Assembly: GCA_026125385.1 (NCBI GenBank)
Contig: JAHCLG010000017.1
Span: 1-48,446, forward strand
Direction: 5' to 3'
Origin: Legionellales bacterium
GTDB taxonomy: Bacteria; Pseudomonadota; Gammaproteobacteria; JAHCLG01
DNA length: 48,446 bases
The position numbers and the translations under genes were made by a program. Positions 44,677 to 48,446 of this stretch are shown here, piece after piece. The notes below the pieces were generated by a model. The model was not told the DNA's origin. It searched no databases and saw only the letters and a list, made by a program, of their open reading frames with translations. Each line of letters starts with the position of its first letter. Within the stretch, counting starts at the first letter, position 1.

Positions 44677-45966
44677 ATGAGTGATTACCACAACCGTGGT
44701 GACGATAATGGCAAAGTACTATATTGTTCATTCTGCGGCAAAAGCCAACACGAAGTACGCAAATTAATTGCGGGTCCTTCTGTTTTTGTATGTGATGAGT
44801 GTGTGGCACTCTGTAACGATATTATTCGCGAAGAAGTGGATGAAACTAACGATAGTGATGGCAGTTTCAACTTACCTACTCCTCGCGAAATCAAAGATTT
44901 TCTTGATGGTTATGTCATTGGCCAAAATCGTGCTAAGCGTATTTTATCGGTGGCGGTTTACAACCATTATAAGCGTTTGCGTAGAAACAGTAATCATAAA
45001 GACGATGACGTAGAATTAGGTAAAAGCAACATTCTACTCATTGGGCCTACCGGAAGTGGTAAAACACTGTTAGCAGAGTCACTTGCTCGAATTTTAAATG
45101 TGCCTTTTACCATCGCCGATGCTACCACCTTAACCGAAGCCGGTTATGTGGGTGAAGATGTCGAAAACATTATCCAAAAACTATTGCAAAAATGCGATTG
45201 TGATGTCGAAAAAGCGCAAACGGGTATTGTCTATATCGACGAAATCGACAAAATTTCGCGTAAATCCGATAACCCTTCAATCACTCGCGATGTTTCTGGC
45301 GAAGGTGTCCAACAAGCCTTGTTAAAACTCATTGAAGGTACCATTGCTTCTGTACCACCACAAGGTGGACGTAAACATCCGCAACAAGAATTTTTGCAAG
45401 TCGACACATCAAATATTTTATTTATTTGCGGTGGGGCATTTGCCGGACTCGATCGGGTGATTCGCGATCGTTCTGAAAAATCGGGTATTGGTTTTAACGC
45501 GGATATTCGCGATAAAGATACCCGCAAATCGATTGGTGAAACGCTGAATGCCGTAGAACCCGAAGATTTAATTAAATTTGGTTTAATTCCTGAATTTGTC
45601 GGTCGTCTCCCGGTGATTGCTACCTTAGAAGAGTTGGATGAAAGTGCGTTAATTTCAATTTTAACCGAACCTAAAAATGCCTTAACCAAACAATATGAAA
45701 AATTATTTGAAATGGAAGGTGTCGATCTTGAATTTCGTGAAGACGCATTACGTTTAGTGGCCAAACGCGCCATGGAACGTAAAACGGGCGCACGCGGTTT
45801 ACGGTCTATTTTAGAAAATGTTTTACTCGATTTAATGTATGAAATTCCCTCGAAAGACGGAGTATCTAAGGTTGTGATTGATGAAAATTCCGTAAAAGGT
45901 GATAGCGAACCTTTATTAATCTACGACAATAACGATGACGCCTTAGTTGCTAGAGAAAAACCGTAA
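44677..45966 (+). CDS. clpX: ATP-dependent Clp protease ATP-binding subunit ClpX
   Basis: The AAA+ unfoldase of ClpXP, 429 residues. The N-terminal zinc-binding domain ([11 protein letters not shown]...CDECVALC, four cysteines) is followed by Walker A GPTGSGKT, Walker [10 protein letters not shown], the pore-loop/sensor region, the IGF-type ClpP-docking loop (KSGIGF, about residue 268-273) and the GARGLR sensor-2 motif. AAGGGG precedes the ATG. It has its own promoter, separated from clpP by a MITE-like element. Confidence 0.98.
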   Translation: MSDYHNRGDDNGKVLYCSFCGKSQHEVRKLIAGPSVFVCDECVALCNDIIREEVDETNDSDGSFNLPTPREIKDFLDGYVIGQNRAKRILSVAVYNHYKRLRRNSNHKDDDVELGKSNILLIGPTGSGKTLLAESLARILNVPFTIADATTLTEAGYVGEDVENIIQKLLQKCDCDVEKAQTGIVYIDEIDKISRKSDNPSITRDVSGEGVQQALLKLIEGTIASVPPQGGRKHPQQEFLQVDTSNILFICGGAFAGLDRVIRDRSEKSGIGFNADIRDKDTRKSIGETLNAVEPEDLIKFGLIPEFVGRLPVIATLEELDESALISILTEPKNALTKQYEKLFEMEGVDLEFREDALRLVAKRAMERKTGARGLRSILENVLLDLMYEIPSKDGVSKVVIDENSVKGDSEPLLIYDNNDDALVAREKP

Positions 45967-46005
45967 GAGTGTGAAAACAATCTGCTTTTACCAAAGGATT
46001 AAGTT

Positions 46006-48435
46006 ATGACAAACGATGATGATGAAATTGTCCACGAAATCAGTGAATTTCCATTGTTACCTTTACGCGATGTTGTGATTTACCCGCACATGGTAATTCC
46101 TTTATTTGTGGGACGCGATCGCTCCATTGAAGCCTTAGATCAAGCAACCAATGTTGATAAACAAATTTTTTTAGTCACCCAGCAAAATGCTTCAGATGAT
46201 GATCCTAAACAAGATAATATTTTTAAAGTAGGGTGTATTTCCACAGTTTTACAACTTTTAAAATTACCAGATGGCACAGTCAAAGTGCTGGTTGAAGGAA
46301 TTAAACGCGCTAAAATTGTTGAATTTAAAGCGTATGATAAATATTACGCTGCCGTGGTAGAACCTATTCAAGAAGAAATGGTCTCTGAACGCGAAACAGA
46401 AATTTTAATGCGCTCGGTGACGTCTCAATTTGAGCAATACGTAAAACTGAATAAAAAAATCCCACCCGAAATTTTAAGTTCTATCGCCGGCATTGAAGAT
46501 CCCAGTCGTTTAGCCGACACCATTGCGGCGCACATGGCGTTAAAATTAGAAGAAAAACAAGGTCTTTTAGAAATTCGCAATTTACAAGAGCGCTTAGAAC
46601 GTTTAATGGCATTAATGGAAGCTGAAATTGATTTATTGCAAGTGGAAAAGCGCATTCGTGGTCGTGTTAAACGTCAAATGGAAAAAAGCCAGCGCGAATA
46701 TTATTTAAACGAACAAATGAAGGCCATTCAAAAAGAATTAGGTGAATTAGAAGATGCGCCTAATGAATTAGAAATTCTTGAGAAAAAAATAAAAAAAGCC
46801 GGTATGACTCAAGAAGCACTTGATAAAGCCTTAGCAGAATTGCACAAACTCAAAATGATGCCACCGATGTCGGCAGAAGCCACAGTTTCGCGTAATTTTC
46901 TCGATTGGATCGTCAACGTTCCTTGGAAAAAACGCACGAAAATTAATAATGATTTAAAAAAAGCGGAAAAAGTATTAGAAGCTGATCATTACGGACTCGA
47001 TCGCGTTAAAGAACGAATTATCGAATATTTAGCCGTGCAACAACGCGTGAAAAAATTACGAGGCCCTGTACTATGTTTAGTGGGACCCCCTGGGGTTGGT
47101 AAAACCTCACTCGGACAATCGATTGCCAAAGCTACTGGTCGCAAATATGTGCGCATGTCCTTAGGCGGAGTACGCGATGAAGCAGAAATTCGCGGTCATC
47201 GTCGCACGTATATTGGTTCCATGCCAGGAAAAATTATTCAACGCTTAACCAAAGTAGGCGTGCGCAACTGTTTATTCTTACTCGATGAAATCGATAAAAT
47301 GGCCATGGATTTTCGCGGCGATCCGGCCTCCGCCTTATTAGAAGTGCTCGATCCCGAACAAAATAATACTTTCAACGATCATTACCTAGAAGTTGATTTT
47401 GATTTATCGGATATTATGTTTGTTTGCACGGCAAACTCTTTAAATATTCCCGAAGCATTACTCGATCGTATGGAAGTGATCCGCATCCCGGGGTATACCG
47501 AAGATGAGAAAATGAATATCGCGTCTCGCCATTTAATTGATAAACAAGTCAAAGCCAATGGCTTAAAGAAAAATGAAATCAACATTACGCCAGGTTCAGT
47601 GCAAGAAATTATTCGTTATTACACTCGCGAAGCGGGTGTGCGTGGTTTAGAGCGCGAAATTGCGAAAATCTGCCGTAAAGTCGTTAAACAAATTCTAACC
47701 AAACCAGCCAAAAAATTGGAGCGCATTACTCAGCGTAATATTGAAAAATATTTAGGCGTGCGCAAATTCCGTTATGGCATTGCTGAAGAGCAAGATCGAG
47801 TAGGCCAAGTCACAGGTCTTGCATGGACTGAAGTGGGCGGTGAAATTTTAACGATTGAAGCTGCAGTGGTTTCTGGTAAAGGTAAAACGACTTTTACAGG
47901 CCAATTAGGTGATGTGATGCAAGAATCGATTGAAGCCGCCATGACCGTCGTCCGATCGCGTAGTCGTGCCTTAGGGATCAAAACAGATTTTTATGAAAAT
48001 CGCGATATTCATATTCACGTACCCGAAGGTGCAACGCCCAAAGATGGTCCGAGCGCCGGTATTGGCATGTGCACGGCAATTGTGTCAGCATTAACTAACA
48101 TTCCTGTCCGCGCCAATGTAGCCATGACCGGCGAAATTACCCTGCGTGGAGAGGTGCTGCCCATCGGTGGTTTAAAAGAAAAACTCTTGGCTGCATTGCG
48201 TGCCCGTATTAAAACCGTGGTGATCCCCGAAGAAAATCGGCGTGATTTAAAAGAATTACCGCGTAATATCGTCCAAGATTTAGAAATTCGTCCGGTAAAA
48301 TGGATTGATGAAGTCTTAGAAATCGCTTTGCAACACCTACCCGATCCGTTACCAGAGGAGGCCGAAAGCGTGGAGGTTGAAACCCCCGTGAGCGGCACAC
48401 CCAACTCCAAAGAAGAAGCCACTAGCCGTCATTAA
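46006..48435 (+). CDS. lon: ATP-dependent protease Lon
   Basis: A soluble AAA+ protease of 809 residues. An N-terminal LON substrate-binding domain ([20 protein letters not shown], 20 residues) and coiled-coil region precede the AAA+ module with Walker [17 protein letters not shown] and the typical [18 protein letters not shown] motif. The C-terminal peptidase domain has the catalytic dyad S683 (PKDGPSAG) and K726 ([10 protein letters not shown]). The final ~20 residues are polar and variable. It starts 39 bp after clpX with an AAAGGA SD, so it is likely cotranscribed with clpX. The stop lies 11 bp before the window end. Confidence 0.98.
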   Translation: MTNDDDEIVHEISEFPLLPLRDVVIYPHMVIPLFVGRDRSIEALDQATNVDKQIFLVTQQNASDDDPKQDNIFKVGCISTVLQLLKLPDGTVKVLVEGIKRAKIVEFKAYDKYYAAVVEPIQEEMVSERETEILMRSVTSQFEQYVKLNKKIPPEILSSIAGIEDPSRLADTIAAHMALKLEEKQGLLEIRNLQERLERLMALMEAEIDLLQVEKRIRGRVKRQMEKSQREYYLNEQMKAIQKELGELEDAPNELEILEKKIKKAGMTQEALDKALAELHKLKMMPPMSAEATVSRNFLDWIVNVPWKKRTKINNDLKKAEKVLEADHYGLDRVKERIIEYLAVQQRVKKLRGPVLCLVGPPGVGKTSLGQSIAKATGRKYVRMSLGGVRDEAEIRGHRRTYIGSMPGKIIQRLTKVGVRNCLFLLDEIDKMAMDFRGDPASALLEVLDPEQNNTFNDHYLEVDFDLSDIMFVCTANSLNIPEALLDRMEVIRIPGYTEDEKMNIASRHLIDKQVKANGLKKNEINITPGSVQEIIRYYTREAGVRGLEREIAKICRKVVKQILTKPAKKLERITQRNIEKYLGVRKFRYGIAEEQDRVGQVTGLAWTEVGGEILTIEAAVVSGKGKTTFTGQLGDVMQESIEAAMTVVRSRSRALGIKTDFYENRDIHIHVPEGATPKDGPSAGIGMCTAIVSALTNIPVRANVAMTGEITLRGEVLPIGGLKEKLLAALRARIKTVVIPEENRRDLKELPRNIVQDLEIRPVKWIDEVLEIALQHLPDPLPEEAESVEVETPVSGTPNSKEEATSRH

Positions 48436-48446
48436 TGTAGCCTTGG

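Noticed and set aside
45231-45773. Long minus-strand ORF inside clpX
   Set aside because: It is a shadow of the conserved clpX frame; similar antisense frames occur in tig and lon.

Overview
The window comes from an AT-rich gammaproteobacterial chromosome. The housekeeping gene orders are classical gammaproteobacterial ones: ffs-dnaX-ybaB-recR, thrS-infC-rpmI-rplT-pheS-pheT-ihfA-merR, and tig-clpP-clpX-lon. A small GTPase of eukaryotic Rab type with a double-cysteine tail, several large unrecognised membrane or coiled-coil proteins and a lone homogentisate dioxygenase point to a host-associated lineage of the Legionellales/Coxiellaceae kind. That placement is inference; no marker phylogeny could be run.

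Layout. 1-3.5 kb: palindromic repeats and a 1045-residue membrane protein of unknown function. 3.5-6.2 kb: recR, ybaB, dnaX and the SRP RNA on the minus strand. 6.5-7.4 kb: a small secreted protein and a Tyr/Ser/Pro-repeat lipoprotein. 7.5-10 kb: dapE, yajQ and dapD, so two steps of diaminopimelate/lysine synthesis. 10.3-12.8 kb: a hypothetical gene, an endonuclease/exonuclease/phosphatase-fold protein and hmgA. 13-15.7 kb: accD-folC-cvpA with overlapping ends. 15.9-17.6 kb: an islet with the Rab-like GTPase and a convergent two-gene operon of helical proteins. 17.7-23.4 kb: miaE, a hypothetical, lpxH, cysS, a multi-spanning membrane protein and folD.

23.5-24.5 kb: a tRNA cluster, Pro(TGG)-Arg(TCT)-His(GTG), closed by a 50-bp perfect-arm palindrome. 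It is followed by a broken 5' copy of tRNA-Lys, a GC-rich foldable insert, an intact tRNA-Lys(CTT) and an orphan XRE-type antitoxin-like regulator. 24.7-32 kb: the translation operon. infC starts on ATT, and a strong terminator sits 16 nt before pheS. 32.1-33.3 kb: a very AT-rich unrecognised gene beside tRNA-Pro(GGG). 33.6-36.5 kb: NTF2-like protein, RimK-type ligase, its retropepsin-like partner and CorA. 36.5-42 kb: a QEGLA/DUF1704 metallopeptidase-like protein, heme A synthase, two tandem paralogous membrane proteins, a 2-oxoglutarate/Fe(II)-type oxygenase and an MFS transporter. 42.1-48.4 kb: tRNA-Leu, trigger factor, ClpP, ClpX and Lon, with a 144-bp MITE-like element between clpP and clpX.

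The most interesting items are the Rab-like GTPase with an intact GTP-binding core and a prenylation-type tail, the duplicated tRNA-Lys fragment with its structured insert, the MITE, and the set of large unknown proteins that could be secreted effectors. No complete new multi-gene defence or secretion system was identified.
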